Positions 20,761-30,057 of a stretch of DNA of 64,000 bases are shown here, piece after piece. The notes beneath the pieces were generated by a model. It ran no database searches. It was given only the letters and a program-made list of their open reading frames with translations, and was not told the DNA's origin. Origin of the DNA: Laspinema olomoucense D3b. GTDB taxonomy: Bacteria > Cyanobacteriota > Cyanobacteriia > Cyanobacteriales > Laspinemataceae. Location: positions 62,001 to 126,000 of the forward strand of contig NZ_JAMXFA010000013.1 in assembly GCF_025370785.1 (NCBI RefSeq). The letters are read 5' to 3'. The position numbers were made by a program, and so were the translations under genes. The stretch's first letter is position 1. Each line of letters starts with the position of its first letter.

Positions 20761-21363
20761 ATGTCAGATAACCGAGATTACACGTTGATTATCGATAAAA
20801 GCGGTAGTATGATGACTAGCGATGGCGGCGGGAGCCAAACCCGCTGGTCCTTGGCAGAAGAGTCTACCTTTGCTTTGGCGGCGAAATGTGAACAGTTAGA
20901 TCCGGATGGGATTACCGTCTATCTGTTTTCCGGTCGCTTTCAACGCTATGAAAACGTAACTGCAGCCAAAGTTGCCCAAATTTTCCAAGAAAACGACCCT
21001 TCGGGTAGAACCGATTTAGCATCAGTTTTAAAAGATGCAGTGGAGCATTATTTTAAAAAGAAAGGGTCAGGTGAGGTGAAATCTGGTGAAACGATTTTGG
21101 TGATTACCGATGGAGAACCGGACGATCGCAAGGCAGTAATGCGGGTGATTGTGGAGGCAACTCGTCAGATGGAACGGGATGAAGAGTTAGCTATTTCTAT
21201 GATTCAGGTGGGAAGTGATTCCCAAGCCACTCGGTTTTTAAAAGCCTTGGATGATGAGTTGGGAGGGGTTGGGGCAAAGTTTGATATCGTCGATACGATT
21301 ACGATTGATGATATGGAAGATTACACCCTGTCGGAGGTGCTACTGAAGGCGATCGGGGATTAG
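20761..21363 (+). CDS. von Willebrand factor A domain protein (paralog 3 of 3)
   Basis: 200 residues from MSDNRDYTLIIDKSGSM; the open frame begins 17 codons earlier but the paralogs fix this start. MIDAS motif is intact (DKSGS, GRTDLAS, ITDGEPDD). It has a shorter, more charged insert (KKKGSGEVKSGE) where the others have KSSGQ. It lies 74 bases after paralog 2, so the last two may be co-transcribed. An inverted repeat follows. Confidence 0.85.
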   Translation: MSDNRDYTLIIDKSGSMMTSDGGGSQTRWSLAEESTFALAAKCEQLDPDGITVYLFSGRFQRYENVTAAKVAQIFQENDPSGRTDLASVLKDAVEHYFKKKGSGEVKSGETILVITDGEPDDRKAVMRVIVEATRQMERDEELAISMIQVGSDSQATRFLKALDDELGGVGAKFDIVDTITIDDMEDYTLSEVLLKAIGD

Positions 21364-21380
21364 ATTTGACCTCTAACCTT

Positions 21381-21436
21381 CCGGGTTTTTCATAAAATTT
21401 CTGCTATTTAGCACTTAATCTTAGCGAAAAACCCGG
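21381..21436 (+). repeat. Inverted repeat after the vWA array
   Basis: CCGGGTTTTTC (21381-21391) and GAAAAACCCGG (21426-21436) form an 11-bp perfect inverted repeat with a 34-base loop. The CCGGGTTTTTC half resembles a dispersed cyanobacterial repeat. It may end vWA transcription, but the long loop and lack of a T-run make this uncertain. Confidence 0.55.
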
Positions 21437-21553
21437 CTTGTTGTCCCTTGGATTTAATCCGGGACTGATGAAAAGATGGAATGTTGTATTAAAAAAATAA
21501 ACGGGAGTCGTCTTAAGTTGTTAAATTAGGAGAGTTTAAGAGGGAGTAAAAAT

Positions 21554-22099
21554 ATGGATTCCATTGAAAAGTTATTAGGGGAAATCAAGGCAGAAACTCA
21601 AAACTCGGGGCCAAAATTCCCGGAGCAAATGGAGGCCAACCGGACACACAAAGCGGCCAATTCGCTATCAGCTAATCCGCCCCAGTTGATGTATAATTTA
21701 GATAGTTTGTTAGAGAAAGTTGAGTCCGAGGCGAAGGAACACAAAGTGCAGCCTTTCGTGAATGTTCAGCCCATTGAGTTGGAGGTAACTTCCAAAGGAT
21801 TGGGGGGACATTTAGATCAGTTATTCGGGGATCTCAAGCAGGAGTTTGAGGCGCAAGAACAGGCGGAACAACTCAAACGAGAACAAGAACGCCAAGAAGA
21901 GGCGAAAAAGCTGGAACGTCTCAAGCAGAAACAGCGTGAAGAGTTAGCCAAACGAGCACAGGAGTGGTTGAAGAAGTTAGATCCCTATTCTGATGAAGGG
22001 TTTTGGTTTGGACAATTTGCGGAACATTACTCGTCGAAGTTGGAGGCAGCGATCGCCTATTTGGAGGCAACCCCATCGGAGAAACGAGGAGAGGGATAG
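21554..22099 (+). CDS. Coiled-coil protein, possible Slr1339-type salt-stress family
   Basis: 181 residues. The start MDSIEKLLGEIKAE is short and acidic. Residues ~95-140 form a highly charged coiled coil rich in Glu, Lys, Gln and Arg. The C-terminus (WLKKLDPYSDEGFWFGQFAE then HYSSKLEAAIAYL) is a compact conserved-looking motif. From memory this resembles the cyanobacterial family annotated after Slr1339 (salt stress), but I cannot check it. It has a good ribosome site and sits between the vWA genes and ldpA. Confidence 0.7.
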   Translation: MDSIEKLLGEIKAETQNSGPKFPEQMEANRTHKAANSLSANPPQLMYNLDSLLEKVESEAKEHKVQPFVNVQPIELEVTSKGLGGHLDQLFGDLKQEFEAQEQAEQLKREQERQEEAKKLERLKQKQREELAKRAQEWLKKLDPYSDEGFWFGQFAEHYSSKLEAAIAYLEATPSEKRGEG

Positions 22100-22307
22100 A
22101 GGCATTTTCCCCGGGACTGGAGGGAATTCCTACACTACATATAGAGCCAAAACAGGGGTATTTCCCTAAATCTGGAAAGGAAGGCCAGTCGCCCTCAACC
22201 TGGATTGGCAAACGGAACAGGGTGAAGCCATTCCTGCCAAGTATTCCCCTAGAAATAAATTGGTGCAAGCACTCCCAATATGTAAGCGCTCGCATTAGCA
22301 TAGAGGT

Positions 22308-23531
22308 GTGAGCAACTTGAAAGACCCGTTAACATCCTTATCTGAAGGCCATTGGTTTAAGCTCATCTGCGGTGCGAGTTTTCAGCATTTGCAGTTTGTG
22401 CGAAATATTACCTTGGCCTATTGCCTAGCTGGTGCGGACTGTATTGATGTGGCAGCCGATCCAGCGGTGATTGCTGCTGCCGTGGAAGCGATCGAAAAGG
22501 GTGTCAGCCTCGGGCAAGCGGCTCAAAAACGAGGCAGTCGCCATCATTTCCCTAACAGGGGAGTACCTCGGCCATTGCTCATGGTCAGTTTAAATGATGG
22601 GGAAGACCCGCATTTTAGAAAAGCAGAATTTAATCCAGAAAAGTGTCCTCCGGATTGTCCTCGACCTTGCGAAAGTATTTGTCCAGCGCAGGCGATCGCC
22701 TTTCCCCAGTTAGCCTTAAACATTCAACCCAAACCCGGTGATTTATCCTTTAAGACCACTCAAAATTCACCGCAGTTTCAACAGTCTGCTGGGGTCATAG
22801 AAGAGCGCTGCTATGGATGCGGGCGGTGTCTACCCGTTTGTCCCATCGGACAAATTGTTACCCGTTCGTATGTCTCGACACCGACAGCGATCGCCCCATC
22901 GGTGTTATCTAAAGGCGTCAACGCTGTAGAAATTCATACGCAAGTGGGTCGAATCGAGGATTTTAAACGCCTGTGGAGTGCAGTCGCCCCCTCAGTCAAC
23001 CAGCTTAAGGTCGTTGCCATTAGCTGTCCCGATGGGGAAAACCTAATTGATTATCTTTGGACCATTTATCACGCCATCTCTCCGGTCCCCTGTGCGCTGA
23101 TCTGGCAAACGGACGGACGTCCGATGAGTGGAGATATCGGCATCGGCACCACTCGCGCCGCCATCAAATTAGGCCAAAAAGTTTTAGCTGCGGGTTTACC
23201 GGGATTTGTCCAACTCGCCGGGGGAACCAATCAGCATACGGTTTCCAAACTCAAATCAATGGGATTGTTGCGGCAGGGTCGAGTCAACCGAATTGACAAT
23301 CAGGCCGACTCCTATCTTTCTGGAGTCGCCTACGGCAGCTATGCTCGCGTCCTCTTATCCCCCATTTTAGAACGGCTCGAACAACAGCAGGGAGAGTCTT
23401 TCTTTGGGAGTTACGCCCTAGAAGACTGCCCGGATTTACTGTGGCAAGCCGTAAGTTTAGCTGATTCCCTTGTTTCTGAACTCAAATTTGGCTTACAATT
23501 ACAGAATAATACAAATAATACACTGCCATGA
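22308..23531 (+). CDS. ldpA: Light-dependent period protein LdpA (Fe-S protein, clock input)
   Basis: 407 residues from GTG. In Synechococcus, LdpA is an iron-sulphur protein that senses redox state and conveys light input to the circadian clock. Eight Cys in two ferredoxin-like clusters are visible: C113, C117, C121, C125 and C168, C171, C174, C178 (CYGCGRCLPVCP). The C-terminal half, with the Gly-rich stretch IGIGTTRAAIKLGQKVLAAG, matches the LdpA-specific domain. The next gene begins about 90 bases later on the same strand. No kai genes are in the window. Confidence 0.88.
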   Translation: MSNLKDPLTSLSEGHWFKLICGASFQHLQFVRNITLAYCLAGADCIDVAADPAVIAAAVEAIEKGVSLGQAAQKRGSRHHFPNRGVPRPLLMVSLNDGEDPHFRKAEFNPEKCPPDCPRPCESICPAQAIAFPQLALNIQPKPGDLSFKTTQNSPQFQQSAGVIEERCYGCGRCLPVCPIGQIVTRSYVSTPTAIAPSVLSKGVNAVEIHTQVGRIEDFKRLWSAVAPSVNQLKVVAISCPDGENLIDYLWTIYHAISPVPCALIWQTDGRPMSGDIGIGTTRAAIKLGQKVLAAGLPGFVQLAGGTNQHTVSKLKSMGLLRQGRVNRIDNQADSYLSGVAYGSYARVLLSPILERLEQQQGESFFGSYALEDCPDLLWQAVSLADSLVSELKFGLQLQNNTNNTLP

Positions 23532-23620
23532 TAGACCACCCTTAATTGATTTCCAACGTTTGACTCCTCCATTTTCTGTTTTTACTTTTTTGTCCTGCTC
23601 AGTTATCGACGCCAGAATGT

Positions 23621-25474
23621 ATGGTTAATTCTCAGGGAAATCAACCGATTGACAACCCGATCCAACCTCAATCGGAGAGTGGAGTGGAAAACGTCGATCT
23701 CGGAAGAACGCAGATTACTGATGACCTCAGCCAATTGCTGGAAATTCTGCCCGAAACCATTCGCCAACACTTAAAAACGCACTCATCCCTGAGTAGCTTA
23801 ATTGAAGTGGTGATGGATTTGGGACGGCTTCCCGAAGCGCGTTTTCCCAATAAAGCCGAATATATCAGCGATATCCCCGTTTCTCGTTCTGACCTCAAAT
23901 ATGCGATCGAGCGAGTCGGTCACTTTAGCGGAGATAATCGCGCCGGTATCGAACAAACTCTGCACCGCATCAGCGCCATTCGCAATCGGACGGGGGAAAT
24001 CATCGGCTTAACTTGCCGGGTGGGGCGGTCTGTCTTCGGCACCATTCACATGATCCGCGATTTAGTTGAAAGCGGACAATCCATTTTAATGTTAGGCCGT
24101 CCGGGGGTGGGGAAAACCACGGCATTGCGCGAAATTGCGCGGGTGTTGGCGGATGAACTCCACAAACGGGTGGTGATTATCGATACTTCCAACGAAATCG
24201 CTGGGGATGGGGATATTCCTCATCCGGCGATCGGACGGGCGCGACGGATGCAAGTGGCGGCACCAGAATTTCAACATAAGGTGATGATTGAGGCGGTGGA
24301 AAACCATATGCCGGAAGTGATTGTCATCGATGAAATCGGTACCGAACTGGAAGCATTAGCGGCACGCACGATCGCCGAACGCGGGGTGCAGTTGGTGGGA
24401 ACCGCCCACGGTAATCAGATTGAGAACTTGATTAAAAACCCCACCCTGTGTGATTTGGTGGGGGGGATTCAGTCCGTGACTCTGGGTGATGAAGAGGCGC
24501 GGCGTCGGGGGTCCCAGAAAACGGTGTTGGAACGCAAAGCACCCCCGACTTTTGAAATTGCGGTGGAAATGAGCGAACGCAAGCGCTGGGTGGTGCATGA
24601 ACGGGTGTCCGAAACGGTAGATAGTTTACTGCGCGGACGCCAACCGGATCTCCAAGTGCGGACGGCGAGCGAAAGCGGGAAAGTAACGATTACTAAAGAG
24701 TTACAGCCCCAAAATCCCACAACAACGACAACGAAGACGACAGCAGCAGTGCGTCCTTTTGGGAGTGCCGGATTGCGCGCCAGTGGGAAGATGCAGCCGT
24801 TACCCGTGCAAACGTTGCCGGAGTTGGGACGCCGCCCCAAGGCGGTGCCCGAGGAAAAGTCTTTTGAGCAGATGCTCAATGAGTCGTTGTATCCCAGCGA
24901 TCGCTTTGCTTCTGCGGCAGATTATGGGTTTGAGGAAATCTCGCCCTTGGCGGGTCCGAATGGGGAAGATTTGCCGTTGCACGTCTATCCTTATGGGGTG
25001 AGTCGTCATCAGTTGGATCAGGTGATTCGCACTCTGGCCCTGCCGGTGGTGGTGACGAAGGATATTGATAGTGCTGATGTGGTGTTGGCGGTGCGATCGC
25101 ACGTTAAAAACCATTCTAAGTTGCGGCAAATGTCCAAAAACCGCCAGGTCCCCATTTTCACGATTAATTCCAGTAGTGTTCCGAAAATTGCTCATTCCTT
25201 ACGCCGGATGTTGCATTTGGAGGAAGGCGGTACGCCGGAAGTCTCCGATGTGTCTCTGTTTGCCCACAGTGGGAGCGATGATGAAATCGAGGCCCTGGAA
25301 GAGGCACGTCTAGCGGTGGAACAGATTGTGATTCCCAAGGGACAGCCGGTGGAACTGTTACCCCGTGGGGGTCAAGTCCGCAAGATGCAGCACGAGTTAG
25401 TGGAACATTATCGGTTAAAGTCTTGCAGTTTTGGCGATGAACCGAATCGCCGTCTGCGGATTTATCCAGCATAA
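23621..25474 (+). CDS. Ycf45-type AAA ATPase with R3H domain
   Basis: 617 residues. Walker A GRPGVGKTT at residues 159-167, then RVVIIDTSNEIAGDGDIPHP, and the Walker B-like VIVIDEIGTELEA. This central domain resembles the stage III sporulation protein AA / plastid Ycf45 family. The C-terminus has an R3H single-stranded nucleic-acid-binding motif (RKMQHELVEHYRL). Residues ~350-420 are a low-complexity Thr/Pro linker. Role in cyanobacteria is not established; a nucleic-acid-linked ATPase is the safest call. It lies 89 bases after ldpA and ends at a strong terminator. Confidence 0.88.
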   Translation: MVNSQGNQPIDNPIQPQSESGVENVDLGRTQITDDLSQLLEILPETIRQHLKTHSSLSSLIEVVMDLGRLPEARFPNKAEYISDIPVSRSDLKYAIERVGHFSGDNRAGIEQTLHRISAIRNRTGEIIGLTCRVGRSVFGTIHMIRDLVESGQSILMLGRPGVGKTTALREIARVLADELHKRVVIIDTSNEIAGDGDIPHPAIGRARRMQVAAPEFQHKVMIEAVENHMPEVIVIDEIGTELEALAARTIAERGVQLVGTAHGNQIENLIKNPTLCDLVGGIQSVTLGDEEARRRGSQKTVLERKAPPTFEIAVEMSERKRWVVHERVSETVDSLLRGRQPDLQVRTASESGKVTITKELQPQNPTTTTTKTTAAVRPFGSAGLRASGKMQPLPVQTLPELGRRPKAVPEEKSFEQMLNESLYPSDRFASAADYGFEEISPLAGPNGEDLPLHVYPYGVSRHQLDQVIRTLALPVVVTKDIDSADVVLAVRSHVKNHSKLRQMSKNRQVPIFTINSSSVPKIAHSLRRMLHLEEGGTPEVSDVSLFAHSGSDDEIEALEEARLAVEQIVIPKGQPVELLPRGGQVRKMQHELVEHYRLKSCSFGDEPNRRLRIYPA

Positions 25475-25493
25475 CGGGTTGTTATGACTCATT

Positions 25494-25531
25494 AAAAAAC
25501 GCCTCTCCTGTTCTAGGAAAGGCGTTTTTTT
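25494..25531. terminator. Bidirectional terminator
   Basis: AAAAAACGCCT and AGGCGTTTTTTT pair around a 15-base loop, with an A-run on the left and T-run on the right. It can end both the rightward R3H gene and the leftward small membrane protein gene. Confidence 0.85.
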
Positions 25532-25589
25532 GGTTTCATACCAAATCCGGTTTTTAAAGGGTTTTTACCCCAGAGAAAAGGATGGAGGA

Positions 25590-25832
25590 TTAGCCGATAG
25601 TGTTAAAGAGTAAGGCCCAGATAATCCCACTGACCCCGATCGCCAGGAGTAGGTTTGTGAAAAATCGACCTGCTTCGGTATTGAATCCCAAGGCTTTATC
25701 TTCTTGTCCTGCGGTGAAAAACAAGGACCAGGCTTGGTTGGCGTTAATCTCTTCGGATTGTTCGTTAAAGCTGGGGCGGAAGACGACGGGACCCATGAGG
25801 TACTTGCCGGGGAAGTTAAAGTCGGTTTTCAT
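25590..25832 (-). CDS. Small single-span membrane protein, unrecognised
   Basis: 80 residues. The N-terminal 55 are polar (MKTDFNFPGKYLMGPVVFRP); residues ~58-77 (FFTNLLLAIGVSGIIWALLF) form one membrane helix at the C-terminus. Layout resembles single-helix photosystem or NDH-1 accessory proteins, but the Hlip chlorophyll-binding motif (ExxNGR) is absent. The ATG is preceded by GGAG at good distance, and the gene has its own terminator, so it is probably real and well expressed. Function not assigned. Confidence 0.7.
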   Translation of the reverse strand: MKTDFNFPGKYLMGPVVFRPSFNEQSEEINANQAWSLFFTAGQEDKALGFNTEAGRFFTNLLLAIGVSGIIWALLFNTIG

Positions 25833-26125
25833 GAATTTTCTCCAGTTGTTTCTTCGTCTTATGTAAATAAATGTAACAAAATGTAAAGAGTTATTGCAAG
25901 GGGGTTGACAAAAAATTCGGTGGTAATAACCGAACAGGGAGAGGGGTGTTGTCTGGAAAGCTTGGGGTTTGGGGGCGATCGCCAGGGGATGTGCTTTTCT
26001 TGTGGGGGTTTTGGGACCACCAAAAAGGCCCCTTATATTACAGTTCGCAACAATGAATGACTCTTCCTGATGAAATGGCTTTAATAGAGACAGAACCTAA
26101 AGCCAGTTGTACCCCCAGGTAACTC

Positions 26126-29100
26126 ATGACGACTTGCTCAATTAATTTGCAACAGTGCGAACAAAATTTACTCAGTTGGAAGTCTGCGGTGAATCATACG
26201 GCGATCGTGATGGAAACCGACGATCGCGGACGAATTACTCAGGTGAACGATAAATTTATAGAAATCTCCGGATATAGTCGCCAGGAAAGTCTTGATCGCA
26301 CCCCGGCACTTTTGAATTCGGGATTTCATCCGCCGGAATTTTTTACCCAACTGTGGGAGGCGATCGCTCACGGTCAAGTGTGGCACGGTGAAATCAAAAA
26401 CAAACGCAAAGATGGCTCAGTTTATTGGGTAGATACAACCATTACTCCAATTCTGAATGCCGAGGGAATTCCCTACAAATATATTGCCCTTCAATTTGAC
26501 ATCACATCCCACAAGGAAACCGAGGAAAAACTGACCTTTGCTCAACGAAGGTTCCAGCAATTAGCCGCTAACTTACCCGGAGTGATTTATCAATTCCTGA
26601 TGCGTGCAGATGGAGAGGTATTTTTTCCTTACATGAGTCCGGGATGTCGGGATTTTTTTGAAATTGATCCGGAGTCAATTGAAAATAATGCCCAAGTATT
26701 AGTTAACCTGATTCATCCCGATGATTTACCCAGGTTTTCCCGTTCCGTCGCCCGTTCTGCTGATGCTTTAGAACCCTGGCACTGGGAGGGACGATTTATT
26801 ACCCCCTCGGGTAAAGTAGTTTGGATTGAGGGTCATTCTCGACCGGAGAGACAAGAAAATGGGGATATTTTATGGGATGGATTGCTGATTGAAATTACTG
26901 AGCGTAAACTAGCAAAAGAAGCCCTCAGACAGTCCGAACAAAGACTGGGATTACATTTCCAACAAACCCCTCTAGCGGTGATTGAATGGGATTGGAATTT
27001 TGAAGTTATAGACTGGAATCCAGCGGCGGAAAAGATGTTTGGGTATTCCAAAGAGGAAGCCTTGAAGCATCATGCCGTAGAACTGATTGTTCCCGAGAGT
27101 GCCAGGGAGCAAGTTGACCAGGTATTTCAGGCGTTATTGCAACAAACTGGGGGGACGCGCAGCACTAATGAGAATTGTACTAAATCGGGGGAAATTATTG
27201 TCTGTGAATGGTATAATACACCGCTAATTGACCCGGATGGGACGGCAATTGGAGTGGCATCTTTGGTGCAGGATATTACGGAGCGTCAGCAATATCAAGA
27301 TGCGCTAAAAGCAGCGAATGAAGCGTTAGAACATCGGGTGGAGGAGCGCACGGGACAGTTACAGGAGGCGATCGCCAAGTTGCAAGGGGAAATGGCGTCG
27401 CGGGAATTGGCGGAGGAGAAATATCGCAGCATTTTTGAAAATGCGATTATGGGGATTTTTCAGACGACTCAGGAGGGGAAATATATCAGTGCAAATCCAG
27501 CTTTGGCCCGGATTTATGGATATGAGTCACCCCAGGAACTGATGCAGGAACTGCGAAATGGGGATGATCAACTCTATGTGGAGAAAAATCGTCGCAATGA
27601 GTTTATTGAGGCGATCGCCCACAATGGGAAAATTTCCGATTTTGAGTCTCAGGTTTACTGCAAAAATGGCCGCATTATTTGGATTGCCGAGAATGCACGG
27701 GCGGTCCGGGATGAGACGGGAATGTTACTTTATTATGAGGGAACGGTAGAAGAGATTACGAAGCGCAAACAGACTGAGGTAGCATTGCGGCGATCGGAGG
27801 AACGGTTACAGGAAAAAGCGTTGCGGGAAGCGTTGCTGAATCAACTCACGGAACAGATTCGACAATCCTTGGATTTAGAGACGATTTTGGCAACAACTGT
27901 AGAGGAAATTCGGGAGTTGTTGCAAATTGAACTCTGTTATTTTAGTTGGTATCGACCGAGTGGAATGCCTCGGGATGGAGTGCGATCGCCGCTGCAACAG
28001 CATGAGTGCGCGGTCCTGAATTGGGAAACGGTGAAAGAAGCGCGATCGCCTGGGGTGGTGAGTCCTTTGGGATTCTATTCCGTGAGTAAATCTTGGTCCG
28101 ATCAGTGTTTGCAATTGCAACCGATTCGCATTGATACAGTGGAATCCTATCCCGATGGGACGGTTGTAGAGATTTTTCGCAGATGGGGGTTTAAATCGGT
28201 GCTCTCCCTGCCGTTACAGACGCATTCGGGTCAAGTGGGGGTTTTAAGTTGCGTTCATTGTAGTGGGGAACGGGCTTGGAATGAGAGCGAAGTCTTGTTA
28301 ATGCACGCAATTAGCGATCGCCTCACCATTGCGATCGACCAAGCGCAACTCTACGCTCAATCTCGCGCCGCAGCACAGCAAGCGCGGGACCAAGCGCAAC
28401 GTCTCGAACAAGCATTATATCAGCTCCAAGAAACCCAAACTCAACTGATTCAAACAGAAAAAATGTCCAGTTTAGGCCAAATGGTGGCCGGAATTGCCCA
28501 TGAAATTAATAACCCAGTTACCTTCATTCATGGGAACGCCATTCACGCTTATCACTATTTTAAAGAACTTCTACCCCTCATAGAACTCTATCAGCACTAC
28601 TATCCAGAACCCGTGCCTGAAATTGGCGAGTTGCTGGAAGAACTGGATTTAGCCTTTATTTTAGATGATTTGCCTAAAGCCCTCCATTCCATGAAGATGG
28701 GAACCGAACGAATTCGCCAAATTGTTTTATCTTTGCGGAATTTTTCCCGGTTAGATGAATCCCAGAAAAAGCCGGTAGACATTCATGAAGGCATTGACAA
28801 TACATTGCTCATATTGCAACACCGCCTGCCTCAGATTCAGGTGGTGAAAGAATACGGCGAATTACCGTTAATTGAGTGTTATCCGGGCCAATTAAACCAA
28901 GTGTTTATGAACATTCTCGCGAATGCGATCGATGCGGTGGAAGAAGGCAAAAGTCTAGCTGGAAAAAGGGGAAATGAGAAATTGCCCACCCTCAATTCAA
29001 TGCTCCAAAATCACGCCCCTACCATTAGCATTCACACCGCACTCACCGAGGACAATTTTGTTCTAATTCGGATTAAAGACAATGGGCCGGGACTAAATGA

Positions 29101-29290
29101 AACGGTAAAAAATCGCTTATTTGACCCGTTTTTTACCACCAAGCCCGTAGGAAAAGGTACTGGCTTAGGATTGTCGATTAGCTATCAAATTATTGTGGAA
29201 AAACATCGGGGTATTTTAGAGTGTCAGTCTCAACCGGGATGTGGGACCGAGTTTTTGGTGAAGATTCCTATAAAAACGTCTACTAAATAA
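26126..29290 (+). CDS. Multi-PAS/GAF sensor histidine kinase
   Basis: 1054 residues, no membrane segment seen, so soluble. Domains in order: PAS (about 18-135), PAS (138-265, HPDD type), PAS (270-392), coiled coil (392-430), PAS (430-550), GAF (570-742), coiled coil, dimerisation/phosphoacceptor domain with H792 in GIAHEINNPV, and an HATPase domain with NILANAIDAVE, KDNGPGL, FDPFFTTKPVGKGTGLGL. No receiver domain. The GAF has no bilin-type Cys-His. No response regulator gene is adjacent, so it is an orphan kinase; the input signal is unknown. Confidence 0.92.
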   Translation: MTTCSINLQQCEQNLLSWKSAVNHTAIVMETDDRGRITQVNDKFIEISGYSRQESLDRTPALLNSGFHPPEFFTQLWEAIAHGQVWHGEIKNKRKDGSVYWVDTTITPILNAEGIPYKYIALQFDITSHKETEEKLTFAQRRFQQLAANLPGVIYQFLMRADGEVFFPYMSPGCRDFFEIDPESIENNAQVLVNLIHPDDLPRFSRSVARSADALEPWHWEGRFITPSGKVVWIEGHSRPERQENGDILWDGLLIEITERKLAKEALRQSEQRLGLHFQQTPLAVIEWDWNFEVIDWNPAAEKMFGYSKEEALKHHAVELIVPESAREQVDQVFQALLQQTGGTRSTNENCTKSGEIIVCEWYNTPLIDPDGTAIGVASLVQDITERQQYQDALKAANEALEHRVEERTGQLQEAIAKLQGEMASRELAEEKYRSIFENAIMGIFQTTQEGKYISANPALARIYGYESPQELMQELRNGDDQLYVEKNRRNEFIEAIAHNGKISDFESQVYCKNGRIIWIAENARAVRDETGMLLYYEGTVEEITKRKQTEVALRRSEERLQEKALREALLNQLTEQIRQSLDLETILATTVEEIRELLQIELCYFSWYRPSGMPRDGVRSPLQQHECAVLNWETVKEARSPGVVSPLGFYSVSKSWSDQCLQLQPIRIDTVESYPDGTVVEIFRRWGFKSVLSLPLQTHSGQVGVLSCVHCSGERAWNESEVLLMHAISDRLTIAIDQAQLYAQSRAAAQQARDQAQRLEQALYQLQETQTQLIQTEKMSSLGQMVAGIAHEINNPVTFIHGNAIHAYHYFKELLPLIELYQHYYPEPVPEIGELLEELDLAFILDDLPKALHSMKMGTERIRQIVLSLRNFSRLDESQKKPVDIHEGIDNTLLILQHRLPQIQVVKEYGELPLIECYPGQLNQVFMNILANAIDAVEEGKSLAGKRGNEKLPTLNSMLQNHAPTISIHTALTEDNFVLIRIKDNGPGLNETVKNRLFDPFFTTKPVGKGTGLGLSISYQIIVEKHRGILECQSQPGCGTEFLVKIPIKTSTK

Positions 29291-29297
29291 GTCGGGA

Positions 29298-29744
29298 CTA
29301 AAGGCTACACTCTCGTTGAGTCACTTCATGGCGATAGCGAAACATATCCCGCAGACGTGCATCTACAAACCACCCCACCATTAAATCAGGAATCCACCCC
29401 CCAGGTATGGCATAGTCGATCGCATCAATTAAGCGAGTTTTACCATTTTCCGCGATAAATTCATGGCGATGAATCCAGCGGTCCATCGGTCCTTCTACTT
29501 GTTCATCAATAAATAATTGATAGGGTTCACAGGTTGTATGCCGCGCCAACCAAGGAACCGGAATCGGCCCTAAAAAAATTTTAAATTCTGAAAGAGCACC
29601 CACTTCTAAACCCCCTTCCCGACGGACAATTTGCACAGGTTGCCAGGGGGGAGTTAAAAGTTGTAAAATATCCGGTCTTTCGTGAAAGTTCCACACTACT
29701 TCTACCGGAGCATTAATCAGACTAGAATACTTAAAATGTAGCAT
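29298..29744 (-). CDS. SRPBCC-fold (START-like) protein
   Basis: 148 residues beginning LHFKYSSLINAPVEVVWNFH, the typical first strand and helix of the SRPBCC ligand-binding fold. The C-terminal helix FVDARLRDMFRYRHEVTQ closes the cavity. Ligand cannot be inferred. It is convergent with the histidine kinase gene, 7 bases apart, and only 21 bases downstream of the small cysteine-rich gene, with which it is likely co-transcribed. Confidence 0.82.
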   Translation of the reverse strand: MLHFKYSSLINAPVEVVWNFHERPDILQLLTPPWQPVQIVRREGGLEVGALSEFKIFLGPIPVPWLARHTTCEPYQLFIDEQVEGPMDRWIHRHEFIAENGKTRLIDAIDYAIPGGWIPDLMVGWFVDARLRDMFRYRHEVTQRECSL

Positions 29745-29765
29745 AAATTACGAGTGTTTATTTAT

Positions 29766-29954
29766 TTAGCTTTCCGGTTCGCTGCTGATTTCCACATCCA
29801 GGGTGTCTTCATCAACTTGCAGGGATAAAATATTGGGCTGGCAGCAAATTTGACAATCTTCCACATAAGACTGATAACTTCCTGCACTCAAATCCACAAA
29901 AATGACATTATCTTCCCCGCAATAAGCACAATAATATTCGGCTGTGGTCTGCAT
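29766..29954 (-). CDS. CPXCG-type cysteine-rich small protein
   Basis: 62 residues. Two Cys pairs, CAYC at the N-terminus and CQICC in the middle, form a zinc-ribbon-like knuckle; the rest is very acidic (LQVDEDTLDVEISSEPES). This matches the CPXCG small-protein family of unknown function. Likely co-transcribed with the SRPBCC gene downstream. Confidence 0.8.
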   Translation of the reverse strand: MQTTAEYYCAYCGEDNVIFVDLSAGSYQSYVEDCQICCQPNILSLQVDEDTLDVEISSEPES

Positions 29955-30057
29955 AAACGGTGAGGGGAATAAAAATTATGAATCATTTAATTTTAACATG
30001 AATTTTTGATTAAGTCCCGATAGAGATGCACCCAAAACTTTGCCCGGAATAGAATAT

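Noticed and set aside
25590-25832. Assignment as a high-light-inducible (Hlip) protein
   Set aside because: The chlorophyll-binding ExxNGR motif is missing.
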